Shown here in pieces: positions 21,849 through 32,921 of a stretch of 64,000 bases of DNA. A program made the translations under genes and the position numbers. This stretch comes from Cladocopium goreaui (taxonomy: Eukaryota; Sar; Dinophyceae; Suessiales; Symbiodiniaceae). The stretch covers positions 282,001-346,000 of the forward strand of contig CAMXCT020006179.1 of NCBI GenBank assembly GCA_947184155.2, given 5' to 3'. The number at the start of each line of letters is the position of its first letter. Position 1 is the stretch's first letter. Under the pieces are notes generated by a model, which saw only the letters and a list, made by a program, of their open reading frames with translations, was not told the DNA's origin and did no database searches.

Positions 21849-24172
21849 GACCAAATTCTAAGCAGAGGACCGAGAGCTGCTTCAGCTCCGGTCCCGCTTC
21901 GGGGGTGCAGAGCCGTGTCGGCTCGAGCCCCCAGGAACCTATTGGACATACGGCCCCTTTGGATGGTGAGGCCGAAGTTGATGATGATTTCTTCGAAGAT
22001 TGGATTTTCGGAGATTTAGAGGATGGACAACCAGTGGTTGAACCAGAAGAAGGCAGGAAGGCGAAGCCAATTAGAGCACCCTGCCTTCCAAGCCCGGAAG
22101 AAATCGAAGCTCATGCAGTTAGTCACATTCCGTTCAGGGCATGGTGTTCGCACTGCGTACGAGGACGTGGAAAGAGCTATGCCCATCGTCGGGTCGTGAG
22201 ATCCGATGATCCAGAAGAAATTCCGGTCATCAGCATAGACTATGGGTTCTTCGGAGCCCCAGGTGAATTGCCCTCCGATGCAGTTGGGGGAGCAAAGATG
22301 CCAGTTCTCGTGGTGAGAGACCGCAAGAGCAAAGCGCTGTTCACACACTTGGTTCCGTCCAAAGGTGTGGAACACTTCTACCCAGAACAAGCACTGTGTA
22401 GGGACTTGAAGTTCCTAGGGTACCCAAGCCTGGTCATCAAGAGTGATCAGGAGCCTTCAATCAAGGCTGTCGCAGATGCTGTAAAGAATGCGTTTGCATC
22501 TTCAAACGTAAGGGTGCAACTGGAGAACTCTCCTAAGGGAGATCATCATGGGAAATCCAACGGGGAAGCCGAGGCAGCCGTTGAGATCACCCAGGGGTTG
22601 TGCAGAACTTACAAGGATGCCTGTGAAATACGCATGGGAGAAATTATCGACCCCAAGTCACCAATGTTGGCTTGGCTGATCGAGCATGCGGGCAACATGT
22701 ACACTTTGTATGCCCATGATGATACAATGAAGGATGGCCTGACACCGTTCCGTAGACTGAAGGGACGTGATTGGCAGGTGTCGCTGCCCCCTTGGGGAGA
22801 GGCAGTGGACTACAGAGTGCGAACGAAGCACAAGTTGGAGGCACGGTGGTCCACAGGTATCTTTTGTGGCATCAGACTCAATACTACGGAAAAGGTTGTC
22901 GCTACTGAGAACGGCGTGGTGGTCGTGCAATCAATCAGACGGAAGCCAAAGGAACTTCGTTGGGACCCTGACCTGTTCAAGAAGGTCAAGGGTACACCAT
23001 GGGCGCCAGTCCCTGGTCGAGCGGCTCGACCAGAGGAAGCGCAGGAGCTGCCGGAAGCAGTCACGGTTGAGCCAGAATTGCCAGACGAGCCTGCAAAGGA
23101 GGCCGTACCGGCAGAAAGGAGTGAGGCGCCACGGCGCGTCTACCTCCGTCAAACGGATTTGGACAAACATGGATACACAGCGTCCTGTCCGGCGTGTGAT
23201 TTAATTCGTGCCGGTGTTTCACGTGAAGGAGTCCACCACACGGGATTTTGCCGAGCGAGGTTGGTGGAGAAATTGGAAGAAACCACAGAAGGTCGAAAGC
23301 GTTTGGAAGCTGCCAAGCGCAAGGAAGGGCCCGTCAAGGCTCGGAAGGTTGAACAGCCTGACGGAGGGTCCAAGGATCGGAGTACCGTGTCGGTACCCGG
23401 TCCCAGGTCCGGGTCAGGATTGACAGAGAAGAGAAACGCGGAAGAGACTAATGGTCAGGAGGCGAGTCCTCACAAGAAGATTCATAGCGAAAGTGCAAAG
23501 AAAGCGAGAGTGTCACCGGATGAGAGTGTCGTTTCGACACCTGGTCCAGGAGCAACCAGCGGTCAGAGTGCTGCTTCAGCATCAGGTGTCTCACAACCAC
23601 AGAACATGGAAGTCTCCGAGGAGTCAGCCACTTCTCGGAAAAGGCCTGCAGAGACAGAAGATGCGATGGTGACAAACTTCTTACTCAGCTTGCGACAAGG
23701 CTTTCTTAATTCTGTCGCCGGAGACCCTTATCCAGTGTGCGAAGAGAAATTCGACACAAGTGGGTATGAGGAATTCGAGACGTCATACTATGACGATATA
23801 TCGGGGAAACCTCTGAAACCGGAACTTGTTCGCGAGTCCCGTTTCGAGGAGCTGTCCACCATCAAAGAGATGCAAGTGTGGGAAGTGATCCCACGCCCAA
23901 AGAACGAAAAGACCGTATCGACCAGATGGGTTGACATCAACAAGAAAGACGAACGTCAGCCAAAGTATCGCAGCCGACTGGTGGCACGCGAGCTGAAAAA
24001 GACGTTCCGTAGTGGAGTATCTTCGGATCCACACACACACCGTCATGGCAAGATTTCTACGCATCTATGCCGCCAATCAGTGCACTGCGGACCTTGTTCG
24101 CATTGGCCACCACTCGGAGAGTACCAGGATTGGATGGCCGAATGCAGGAATTGCCCCGCACTCAATGCTTAA
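21587..24172 (+). CDS. Copia integrase and start of reverse transcriptase
   Basis: The meaningful part begins near 21800, where it picks up from the protease frame. The N-terminal zinc-binding segment HAVSHIPFRAWCSHC is followed by the catalytic core: D in ISIDYG, D in IKSDQEPS and E in SNGEAEAAVE, the DDE set that joins cDNA ends to target DNA. A variable Pro/Glu-rich linker follows, then the RT entry region (STIKEMQVWEVIPRP, TRWVDINKKD, SRLVARELKK). At 24030-24042 an ACACACACAC run moves the reading frame, and the last 40 or so codons of this frame are nonsense. ATG at 21587 lies inside the protease region, so it is not a real start. Confidence 0.85.
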   Translation: MAYGQRGGCNENGCRQHLTTSHLSWSDGQPRKQSCPIPKGQLPRDQEWRYSPDLSAKWRLCSTSMDRLCKGVKEVQPFQRAGPQLPVRPNSKQRTESCFSSGPASGVQSRVGSSPQEPIGHTAPLDGEAEVDDDFFEDWIFGDLEDGQPVVEPEEGRKAKPIRAPCLPSPEEIEAHAVSHIPFRAWCSHCVRGRGKSYAHRRVVRSDDPEEIPVISIDYGFFGAPGELPSDAVGGAKMPVLVVRDRKSKALFTHLVPSKGVEHFYPEQALCRDLKFLGYPSLVIKSDQEPSIKAVADAVKNAFASSNVRVQLENSPKGDHHGKSNGEAEAAVEITQGLCRTYKDACEIRMGEIIDPKSPMLAWLIEHAGNMYTLYAHDDTMKDGLTPFRRLKGRDWQVSLPPWGEAVDYRVRTKHKLEARWSTGIFCGIRLNTTEKVVATENGVVVVQSIRRKPKELRWDPDLFKKVKGTPWAPVPGRAARPEEAQELPEAVTVEPELPDEPAKEAVPAERSEAPRRVYLRQTDLDKHGYTASCPACDLIRAGVSREGVHHTGFCRARLVEKLEETTEGRKRLEAAKRKEGPVKARKVEQPDGGSKDRSTVSVPGPRSGSGLTEKRNAEETNGQEASPHKKIHSESAKKARVSPDESVVSTPGPGATSGQSAASASGVSQPQNMEVSEESATSRKRPAETEDAMVTNFLLSLRQGFLNSVAGDPYPVCEEKFDTSGYEEFETSYYDDISGKPLKPELVRESRFEELSTIKEMQVWEVIPRPKNEKTVSTRWVDINKKDERQPKYRSRLVARELKKTFRSGVSSDPHTHRHGKISTHLCRQSVHCGPCSHWPPLGEYQDWMAECRNCPALNA

Positions 24173-25431
24173 TTTTCCTGGATATTAAGAAAGCCCATTT
24201 CTGGGCAGATGCCCGGAGACGCATCCTGGTGGAGTTACCAATTGAAACTGGTGTTGATACACAGAAGTTCGTAGGACTTCTGAAAAAGTCCTTGTATGGG
24301 ACCAGAGATGCGCCAGCCAATTGGGAGGCGACGATCCTTCGCGTAATGACCCTCTTGGGATTTGTGCAAGGAAGGTCAAACAGTTGCCTTTACTTTCATC
24401 CAGTTCGAGGTATCAGAGTGGAAGTCCATGGAGACGACTTCACTGGTCTTGGCGCTCAGGATCAGTTGAAGTGGTTCGCTACAGAACTTGGAAAACACTG
24501 GACGGTGGAAAATCGTGGTTATTTGGGTCCGCCAGGGATGCCTGGAACCAAGCAAAGCATTGACATTCTGAACCGATTGGTGACATGGACTGAGCGAGGG
24601 ATTGAACTGGAAGCAGACCCCCGCCATTCTGAACTCATCATTCGCGAAATGGGATGCGATGGAGCCAAAGTTACTACGGCTCTGGTCAAAGAAAGATTGG
24701 AGGAAGTGGAGAATTCTGAACCTCTCGAACCTTCAGAGGTACCTAGGTATCGTTCGGTGAGTATGCGGCTAGCCTATTTGGCACAAGACAGACCAGACCT
24801 ACAGGTGCTGGCCAAGGAGTTAGCAAAAGGGTTGAAGAATCCTACCAAAGCTCATTGGATGATGCTCAAACGTGGCGCTCGGTACTTAAAGAACAAACCG
24901 AGACTCATCCACCTCTTTCCGTTTCAACAGACCGCGCATCGCCTAGAGGTTTGGTGTGATGCAGATCACGCTGGATGTTTGCGAACTCGGAAGAGCACAA
25001 CTGGCTATTGCATTCGAATCGGAGGATCGACGACGAAAACGAGTTGTAAAGGTCAGGCCGTGATCGCGCTCTCTAGCGGAGAAGCGGAATATTATTCGCT
25101 TACATCTGCAGCATGCAATGCCCTTGGTGAGCAGTCAGTCCTTCGAGACTGGGGACTGTGGTTCCCCATTCACATCTGGATGGATTCAACTACAGGTTTA
25201 TCAATAGGTTCAAGACACGGACTTGGAAGAGTGAAGCATCTGGACACCATCTTTCTGTGGGTCCAGGACGCAGTCAATGCCAAACGCATATCTCTGGGCA
25301 AACAACCGACCCTGAAGATGTTGGCAGACTTACTCACGAAACCCTTAGATCAAGCACGAGTCCGTACACTACTCGAGGGCATGAACTACTTCTATGCAAC
25401 TGGACGACATGGTCTAGCTCTCGATGTTTAG
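24067..25431 (+). CDS. Copia reverse transcriptase C-terminal part and RNase H
   Basis: Continues Pol after the frame break; in-frame homology begins a few codons before 24067. RT catalytic motif A is FLDIKKAHF; motif C is EVHGDDF, with HGDD where YVDD is usual in copia. The RNase H domain begins at WCDADHAG, with RKSTTGYC and ALSSGEAEYYSL as its conserved blocks, and LADLLTKPL near the end. It stops at 25431, about 75 bp before the polypurine tract. Role: copies element RNA to DNA and removes the RNA template. Confidence 0.9.
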   Translation: MPPISALRTLFALATTRRVPGLDGRMQELPRTQCLIFLDIKKAHFWADARRRILVELPIETGVDTQKFVGLLKKSLYGTRDAPANWEATILRVMTLLGFVQGRSNSCLYFHPVRGIRVEVHGDDFTGLGAQDQLKWFATELGKHWTVENRGYLGPPGMPGTKQSIDILNRLVTWTERGIELEADPRHSELIIREMGCDGAKVTTALVKERLEEVENSEPLEPSEVPRYRSVSMRLAYLAQDRPDLQVLAKELAKGLKNPTKAHWMMLKRGARYLKNKPRLIHLFPFQQTAHRLEVWCDADHAGCLRTRKSTTGYCIRIGGSTTKTSCKGQAVIALSSGEAEYYSLTSAACNALGEQSVLRDWGLWFPIHIWMDSTTGLSIGSRHGLGRVKHLDTIFLWVQDAVNAKRISLGKQPTLKMLADLLTKPLDQARVRTLLEGMNYFYATGRHGLALDV

Positions 25432-25505
25432 ACTGAGGGGCTTGAGCCTGGTGACGAATCTGAGACAGTTTACACCAAGCTCGGGTAACAGACCTGAGTC
25501 ACGTT

Positions 25506-25519
25506 CCCCTCGGGAGGCG
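25506..25519 (+). other. Polypurine tract region
   Basis: CCCCTCGGGAGGCG lies directly before the 3' LTR; the GGGAGG core would prime plus-strand synthesis. It is short and not pure purine. Confidence 0.5.
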
Positions 25520-25676
25520 TGTTGGTGTATAGGGTGTACCTAGGATCTGTTCCTCTTAGGTAGCATGATTCATGTTCATGTACCGCAGCCCTTTTTGGTT
25601 TACCTTTGAAGCAGAGCGCTGAGGAGAAAAGGTGCGCTGGGCTGCATTGAACTAGCGAGCCCAAATTTCCGTTGCA
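25520..25676 (+). repeat. 3' LTR, 157 bp
   Basis: Base-for-base identical to the 5' LTR, followed by the GATAA duplication. Confidence 0.97.
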
Positions 25677-25681
25677 GATAA

Positions 25682-25845
25682 TCTATTCTAATCTAATCTA
25701 TTCTAATCTGGTCTAATACAATCTAAATTTTAAATCTACTGTAGTCTAATCTAATGTAATCCAATCTAATCTAATCTAATCTAATTTAATCTAATCTAAG
25801 GTACTGTGATGTAACGTAATATGTAATGTAATGTAATGTTGTGAG
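25682..25845. repeat. TCTAA-type simple repeat
   Basis: Imperfect (ATCTAATCTA)n, turning into TAATGTAATG. The same type of DNA precedes the copia element (18880-18940), so the element inserted into it. Confidence 0.9.
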
Positions 25846-27469
25846 AGAACAACCATGAACAACAGTTGAACAACCACTTGGATTCTTGGGTTCCTTTTTC
25901 TCAAGACGTTTGCATGAAAACATGACCCAATCTTGACGAGGAATGAAAGATGCACATCTTAAGATTCCCAAGAATTTCTTGCTCGATGGATGTATGTACC
26001 TGAATTACCAGATTCTAAGCATGGGTTATTTGTTTAGTGGAGAACGGATTTGGCGCAACCTTTTTCTCAACTTCAATTTTCGAAAATTGACATTGAAAAG
26101 GCCGTGCCACATATTCTCTCAATACACATGGTTCCTTGCCCAACTAGCTTTCGTCCCCTTCCCTGTGGCCTCAAGTTTCTCATCTTTTTCACCACAGGTC
26201 TACCATCCAAACTTCTCCAAAGCAGCTGGGACCAGAGATGTTGATGTGAAGCCTCAGGTGGGAAGAACGTCCCAATTTTTGAGCCAGAGCCCGACCTGGA
26301 AGAAGCTAAAGCTGCGGATCGCCGCAGATGCTTGGCTGATAGCTGGTGATCTAGATATTTGATATTTGGATATATTTCGGCATTTTTTGCCCGCGGACAT
26401 TGCTACAAAAATCCCAAAGTCCCATTTCTTCAAAATCTGGACCTAAGTTCCTTTGTGCAAAAGACCTCAGTGCCGACGGCTTGCCGGCTTGCCGAGGTAC
26501 TGGAGGCCACCTGGAAGACTCCACTGATATCAAGGCGGGGAGCAAAATGGAAAGTGGAAACTGCCACCCTAAGAAATTCCGTTTGAAAAACCACCAAGAA
26601 GTGGCCCTGAAAATGTTTATCATGGACTTGATCCAAATACGAGGTCGGAGAATGTGTGTTGCACAACCCTATTTATAGGGAACAAACCTGCGTGTATTTA
26701 AACGATTTTGGTGCGTAGTCCACATATTTTTTTACATCTTAGCTATTTTCATAAGTGGGTGAGCTGAATCTGACCTTTTCCTCCCTGCAAGTTCTCTCCC
26801 TGAAACCAATCCCATGGAACCTGGAATTCTGAATAAGGATGGTTCCCATTCCATCATGATCCATCATGATCCATGCTATGACCACATCAATTGGCACGGT
26901 CCATGGATTGTTTTTTTCCGGCCTGGAGCCGGCGCCAGGAATCTCAGTCAAGCAATAATTCTCCGAAGCTGATGCGCAAGGCCACACAGTCAGGCTCACA
27001 GTTTCTGGGACTTTCCAGTATTTTTTTCGAGTTTGCTGTGGAAAATGGCCCATTATGGCTCATTTACTAGTTGATTTCCCATGATTTCCCATGATTTACC
27101 GATTAAACTGATTTAAAATGCTGATTCTCCGCATGTGAAATGACCGGTACCTGGTTCATTCATGGCATTTTTGGTGGGTCAAAAGGTGGTCCCAATGGCC
27201 TCGGAAAGCTGTTTTTTTTGGATCCTGGCCCAAGGTTCGCTCACTTGGGCATTCTGCATTCCAACATGTCCCACACAGGGGAAGAGCAGGTTAGCCATTA
27301 CAAGAGATTTCGGCGCTTTGTGTTGCTTGGCTTGCACCATTTGAGCTGGCAATGCCGTCGAAATTGCCATCGAAACGGAGTCATTTGGATTGGTTGATTC
27401 ACTTCAGGACTGTATGCACCCCAGGATCCACAGAATTTCCCAAGGAGACTTTCAGGAACGATCATGAAC
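25846..27469. other. Mostly non-coding, one candidate exon inside
   Basis: Apart from the exon at 26258 nothing is supported. An open frame near 26400-26678 has partly protein-like composition but no convincing borders. Confidence 0.35.
26258..26349 (+). CDS. Candidate last exon, unidentified
   Basis: After CCTCAG|G an open frame encodes an acidic, then basic tail (NVPIFEPEPDLEEAKAADRR) and stops at TGA 26347-26349. A different frame is also open over the same stretch, so this is uncertain. No domain recognised. Confidence 0.3.
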
Positions 27470-27775
27470 ACATGCAATGCATGCAGCTCAGACAACACAA
27501 GCAAAACACAAACAGGCAAACAAACACAACAACCAACAAAATCCAACAAACAACAAGAGAAAATACAAGGGAGATACATGTATAGATACATAACATAGAT
27601 ACATAGGCACATAGGTACACAATTACATACATAGGTACATACATACATAGGTACACGCAGGCAGACAGGCAGGCAGACTTGGAAACATACAGGCATACGT
27701 ATATACGTGCATACATGCATATACTTTACATATGCATTCAGATGAATATTCTGCTGAATATCTATATATATATAT
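27470..27775. repeat. Microsatellite tract (ACAAACA, ACATAC, GGCA units)
   Basis: Runs of CAAACAC, ATACATAG, GTACATAC, CAGGCAGG and finally TATATATA. Poly-Cys/Tyr/Val frames here are artefacts. Confidence 0.9.
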
Positions 27776-28204
27776 AATCCCTGTTGGAATTTCCTCTAGG
27801 AAATGGTGACCCTGGGCCCCGCCATTTCCTAGAGAGCTGGATTTTATGGGTTGCCCATCTTTGACCAAATGCATTCTTTAGAGGCATATTGGTCGCTATT
27901 TGACCTGATCTGGTGGAAGTGCGGGGTTCCATTTTCTAGAGTTCCGGGTTATCATCTGGGACCACCTCTAAATTTACAATGTCCCATTCTTTAGACACCA
28001 GTTGTGTGCTTCCAAAAAAAAAACGAAGTTCCATTTTATTTTTTAGAGCTCACTGGTTCAATGACAAGGGGTATGCGCTGGGGCCCTCCATTTTTTTAGA
28101 AAAAACGTGCGGAAACACTGACATATTATCAACATATAATATCATATAATATCATACTGGGTCAAAGTGGTAACTTATGCCGCGGTCATCTTCTTGTGCC
28201 GCAA

Positions 28205-29110
28205 ACGGTGTGCCGTTGGGAAGTCCATGATATACATGTCATTCTTGCTGGATGAATCAATTGTTTGTGGCATTGATTTTTCTAACACTTTACAGGGGCA
28301 CACATGTTTTTGAGACATATTCTTCTTGAGATAGAAACTCATGGGGATGGCTTCTCAATAGCTTGACTCGCACAGAAGAGAGAACAGTAGAAGAGAAGAG
28401 TAGAGTAGAAGAGACTATATACAGAAGAAAGAGTAGAGAAGAGAATCGAATTGAAGAGTAGAAGTGATTAGAGAGGCCTAGAGCAGAGAAGGGAAGAGTA
28501 GAAAAGATCCCTGCTGCCTTGCCCTGCTGCCTTGCCTTGCAAAATCCAGATCTCGTACAGATCTCGTAAAGACCTCGGAAGGATCTCGTAAAAATAACGC
28601 AATGATAATGTCATGTAGAACTCCTGGTCTTCTAGAGGTCAAGTTGATGGTGTGCCATGCGGTTTACAACGCTTTGTGTCAGGTTTAAGACAGATAAACG
28701 GTACAAAGCGTTGCAGTCCGCATAGGAAAACAATGTGCACATACATGGATCGGCAAAGTGATCGGCTGCAGAAAGAAAACTGTTACCTGAGTACTTGGAT
28801 GTACTCGGTGTGCCACTGGGAAAAACAATCATGGATGACATTCTTAGAGATTAAATATGTTGTTCCGACAATGGGAATTACATCTGAGAACTTGGGTTGA
28901 TAGAAAACATCTTGTAGGTGTGCCGTGCGTTCCTTGACATTTGGGGTGAGGTCAAAGAATTCACGAACTGATGTAAAATGTACCAAATCCCTTAGGAAAA
29001 GAACAAACCAATCCAAAAACCTGTCCGTGAGGGCCGGTGTGCCATGGTGATTTGCACATGGCGTAAGTTCTTGGGGTCGTGGGGTAAGCGGTGTGCCATG
29101 CGGTGGGGTA
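28205..29110 (+). repeat. Recurring GGTGTGCCATGCGG motif, six copies
   Basis: Near-copies of GTGTGCCRTGSGG occur at about 28209, 28648, 28807, 28918, 29036 and 29089, all on the + strand, irregularly spaced. The flanks differ, so a short motif was kept or spread, not a long unit. Confidence 0.6.
28371..28505 (+). repeat. Purine-rich AGAAGAG tract
   Basis: About 130 bases almost free of C on the + strand, built from AGAAGAG/AGAGTAGA. Such mirror-like purine tracts can form triplex structures. Confidence 0.8.
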
Positions 29111-29900
29111 AGTTCATAGATTTTGGGGCAAGTTACCCCTCGGACTCGTATATATAATAATCTATTTAATAATATATATATATACAAAAATGAACATCTA
29201 ATTATGTTGTATTTGTTATGTTTTCGTAATTATTTCAGATTTTCCCAAACTCTTCTGTGCCACTGGCTCAAAGATGTTCAAAGGTGTTGAAAGGTGCTTT
29301 AGATTCTAAGAAATTCTAAGAATATATATTTCACGAGGCAAAGATTGTCTCAAACCTTTCATGATTGTGTACCTAAAGACTGGGCCCCCATAGGCAGGGG
29401 ATAAAAGAGCCCCTACAAATCACATCAAATCACTATATACTATAGAATGGAACCCATAGGCACTGGTTCGTGTTGTTGAACGGACCATAATGGACCCAAA
29501 AACACCCAAAAACTCTAAAGAGTGGAACTTTGAACGTTTTCAAGGTCGATCAAGAATATCCAGACAACTACTAAAGAATGGTATCCCCAGATACTGCAAA
29601 ATAAACAAAATGTTCACATAATTTTGCAACAGCTCTGTCCACCATTTCCTAGGGGAAAAATAAGGGAAAAAATGAAATTAAGCACTTTTCAGGCCAATCA
29701 CCTGGTCCTCCATTTTATAGACATGCCTCTGTTTGTAGGACCCTCGGGGTTCCATTCTATAGAGATTGGGGTTCCATTCTATAGAGATTTCTTATGATAT
29801 GTTAGTCTGGCCCATCCATTCTTTAGAGCTTGGGGCTCCATTCTTTAGATGTTCCACTTCTAGCCCCCCCGGTCCACTAAAGAATGGCGCCACCCACCCT

Positions 29901-30532
29901 TTTCACTTAATCCAGACCGGGATTATATATATATATTTTTTTCTATATACGCACATATATTTTTAAAAAAATGCACGTTTGGGCATTTGCAGGTGTATAT
30001 TTGTAGAGGAAGAGATAGATATAGATGTAAAAGAACCTGAAGATTGCTATATATTCAAATTTTACACACAGCAACACATATATCATATACATATGCATAT
30101 AATATGCAGATGAATCTTACATGGGTCTTGTGTGGCTTATACGTTTAACCATCGAAAAAATCCCAAGGCACAGTGCTGTATTTGAGACGACCTTCGCTGC
30201 TCGTTGCTCACCAGCATCTAACATGATCAAACTTGGGGGTAAGCTGCTAAAACAAATGCTTATGGGTGCTTGTGGTCTCCGAATAATGCCCTCAATTTGA
30301 GCCATAGCCAAATGGAAAGAATGTCTCGGATGTGTCGGGTTGATACCATTGACCCCTTGGTTGTAAAGAACGGGGCGTACTATTCGAATTCATCAACCAA
30401 GCACCTCAATGGGTTTCAAACCTTTCATTGGTTGGCCCTGTGCCACAGATCATCCATGCGTCCCATTTGCGTTGATGTTTATTCACGTCTTATTCACTTC
30501 TGAATTCTTTGTCCAAGAAATCATCCATTCAG
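29901..30532. other. Non-coding, AT-rich, no gene supported
   Basis: TATATA and ATATGCATAT tracts at 29925-30110. An open frame at 30270-30503 has no splice borders I trust. Confidence 0.4.
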
Positions 30533-30676
30533 TTTGGCAAAGAATGGAGGAGGCATAAGGAATAGACGCATCGCCAAGGTCTTCAATGCGCTCGTTATGG
30601 CGGCCGACGTGCAACGGGCAGGCAGGATGCATGCTGACCATCCAAAGGTTGAAAGATTCACCAAGTATACCACCCG
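30533..30676 (+). CDS. Candidate internal exon, unidentified
   Basis: Lies between TTCAG and a strong donor CCCG|GTAAAT. It encodes a basic, helical segment with RRIAKVFNALVMAADVQRAG and HPKVERFTKYTTR. The open frame continues only a few codons beyond the donor. No domain recognised. Confidence 0.4.
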
Positions 30677-31052
30677 GTAAATTTGCTGTTTGCTATGGAA
30701 GATAGTCCATAGAAAATTCATGATTTACCTGTAAAAAATGGTGGTTGTCCATAATTATGTCAAATTACCAAGGGGTAGAATCTAGCTCAATAATTGTTGA
30801 TGTGGCCGAGGGTCCCATTGGTAAGTCACGTTTTGTCATCACTGTTGCAAACGTCATCATGTCATGATCGCTGCCTCAAAAAGCTACAAAATGCAAAGAT
30901 ATAGAATGATATAGATAGATGAATAAATAATCATAAACATATGATATCTAAAGCTGAATGACTCTTGTGAAGAACATTTGGGTTCAACAACGCTATTTGG
31001 TTGCAATGGTGTTTTGCTTTCGTGAATCTCGTTGAATCTAGAGGAAGTCAAG
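30677..31052. other. Non-coding stretch
   Basis: AT-rich background; no exon-like sequence seen. Confidence 0.4.
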
Positions 31053-31188
31053 GTGGATGCCAGGCATCGACATTGGCGCAACTTTGGGCTATGCTGAGTA
31101 TGTGCCAACCCATGTGACACTGCCCTGGGCGGAAGATGTCTTCATGGCACTGGAGACGTGGCTGCATCATGCTGCACCACATGGCTAG
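31053..31188 (+). CDS. Candidate last exon, unidentified
   Basis: After CAAG|G (or CCAG|G at 31064) an open frame reads GIDIGATLGYAEYVPTHVTL and PWAEDVFMALETWLHHAAPHG, ending at TAG 31186-31188. Composition is typical of a folded protein end. No family recognised. Confidence 0.4.
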
Positions 31189-32341
31189 TGGTGGAGAGGG
31201 CAACCGGAGAGGTGGTGTGCAACCAGCCTGGTGCACCGGATGTGAAGCAAAGTTGTGTATAATAGTATAGTTGCCTCTTGGACTAAGGAATATGTTTTTG
31301 GTGTGGCCTCTTGGCTGAGACGATGAGTCGAGATGTCGATGGTTTATTTTAGGGCTTCCCATACATGCCACAGTATGCTGGTCTTGAATCGTCTTGAGGC
31401 ATTCACCCTGGAAATTTTGGTGAAACTCTTAGCGTTCGAATTCTGCGAATTTGCACGAGATCTTTGGAATTGGTTCGATACCTTCCTCGCATCTTGGCTG
31501 CTAACGGTTGTTTTTTTGCTGTGTGTCTGTGGTTGAGGGGGGAGACATAAAAACCGCAAACATGCGTAAAGAACACCCCAAAAGAAGCCAAAAGAACTCC
31601 CGCCCAAACAGTTATAATATGTCATAATTAGATTCATTCAATTTAAATCATGTTAAACCAGCATCTTCCCAGCCTCTTCCAACCCTCAGGTGGCGTGCTA
31701 GTACATTGATATATTTAGCCGGACCGATGGCTCGGGCCAGGGGATGCTTCCAGTGAACACCACATTGCTGCGCTTGATGCGGCTGCTTCGCTTGCTAAGG
31801 TCACTTGGTGGTCTATCCCGGTTTTATTATGCAGAAACGAAAACAAGAAATAGATACTCCAGTAACTGTGGTTTATTATAGATTATATTTATAACTACTA
31901 TAATTAATGGGGTTTATAAACTAACTATAACTGGAGGGCCCGCACATTGTAGAAAAGTAGGTACCTAACAAAGTGCGTGTGCACAGATATTCCGAATGGA
32001 GATATCACCTTACTATTGACCTACGATGCAGAACTTGAGTGGCTGGGCGGCAAGCTGTCTTCAAAGAGATCCAAGTGTGTGTTGAGAAGCTACTGCAACC
32101 GACTGCAACTCTGAGGCTGGTGCGATTGATAAAAACTTTTGAGCCTTGAACTGCAAGTCTTCTGCAAGGAGTGTTGGATTTATGTTCACCGAATGATAGG
32201 GGTCACATCCCGAATTACAAGGGTTATTACTGCGACCATGGTTATATCAAGTTGTATTCATCAATCACCCCAGCAGTAGCCCCAGGTATGACGATGGACT
32301 TCCCCCGCCCAATCTGCCATAATCTGCCCATGTATCCACAG
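31189..32341. other. Non-coding stretch, no gene supported
   Basis: TATTATAGATTATATTTATAA-type AT tract at 31870-31930. No clear exons. Confidence 0.4.
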
Positions 32342-32496
32342 GCCATAGGGCGATCACATCGTCACTTCGCCAAGGACTCACTCTATTTGATGACAACTGC
32401 CTTGAAGGGCAGTGCATTGATTCTCACCTGGGCATGTGTCTTGGAAAGAAGTACCAGCTGCCCCATTTCGCCTGCGACCGTGGGTTGTTGATCGAT
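32342..32496 (+). CDS. Candidate Cys-containing exon, unidentified
   Basis: Acceptor CCACAG|G at 32341, donor GAT|GTACAG at 32497. It encodes AITSSLRQGLTLFDDNCLEG, then QCIDSHLGMCLGKKY and HFACDRG, with five cysteines and balanced composition. It does not match a domain I know. Confidence 0.45.
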
Positions 32497-32921
32497 GTAC
32501 AGCTGTCCCTTCTTTAAGTCAAAAGATGTATCTTTTGTCTATCCAGAATTGGCTGAAGGAAAACTTGAAAAGGGAACCCTGTATGTTGTCATGTATTATC
32601 CTGGGTGGTTAAGACCATATATTTGGTGGTTAAAAACCCACGAAAGAAAATAATCACTGGATTTTCCCATGCAAATGTCCAACCAATCTGATGAGAAAGA
32701 AAACGATGAGGTGTGCTGTTGATGGTGCTCCAGGCCATTCGGAGGGGCATTTTGAAAAGGGCCATGCGGTGGAGTGTGACTACGAGATAAGTTTGGCATG
32801 TGCATCTTTTGCACATCATGTGTGCATCATGATTATTTATATTATATATATATGCGCACACACCGTATATTTGTATGTCTATATCTCAAACATTCTACAT
32901 TATATATATATATCTGTGTGT

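Larger units (their letters stand above)
18940..25681 (+). mobile_element. Ty1/copia LTR retrotransposon, structurally complete
   Basis: The element runs TG...CA with two identical 157-bp LTRs (18945-19101 and 25520-25676), flanked by the 5-bp duplication GATAA (18940-18944 and 25677-25681). A primer binding site follows the 5' LTR at once and a purine-rich tract precedes the 3' LTR. Internal order Gag, protease, integrase, reverse transcriptase, RNase H is that of copia. Identical LTRs mean recent insertion, yet the coding region has two frame breaks, so this copy probably cannot make a full Pol on its own unless it uses frameshifting. The target site was an AT/TCTA simple-sequence region. 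Confidence 0.97.
27786..29900. repeat. Region of interspersed CCATTCTTTAGAG-like motifs
   Basis: A degenerate motif close to TTCCATTCTTTAGAG recurs about 15 times in both orientations. Examples: CATTTCCTAGAGAG near 27823, GCATTCTTTAGAGG near 27869, TTCCATTTTCTAGAG near 27928, CCCATTCTTTAGACA near 27983, ACTATAGAATGGAA near 29440, GGTTCCATTCTATAGAGA twice at 29750-29790, CCATTCTTTAGA at 29820 and 29840, CTAAAGAATGG at 29878. Spacing is irregular, so this is not a simple tandem array. There is no coding support over the stretch. Confidence 0.6.
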
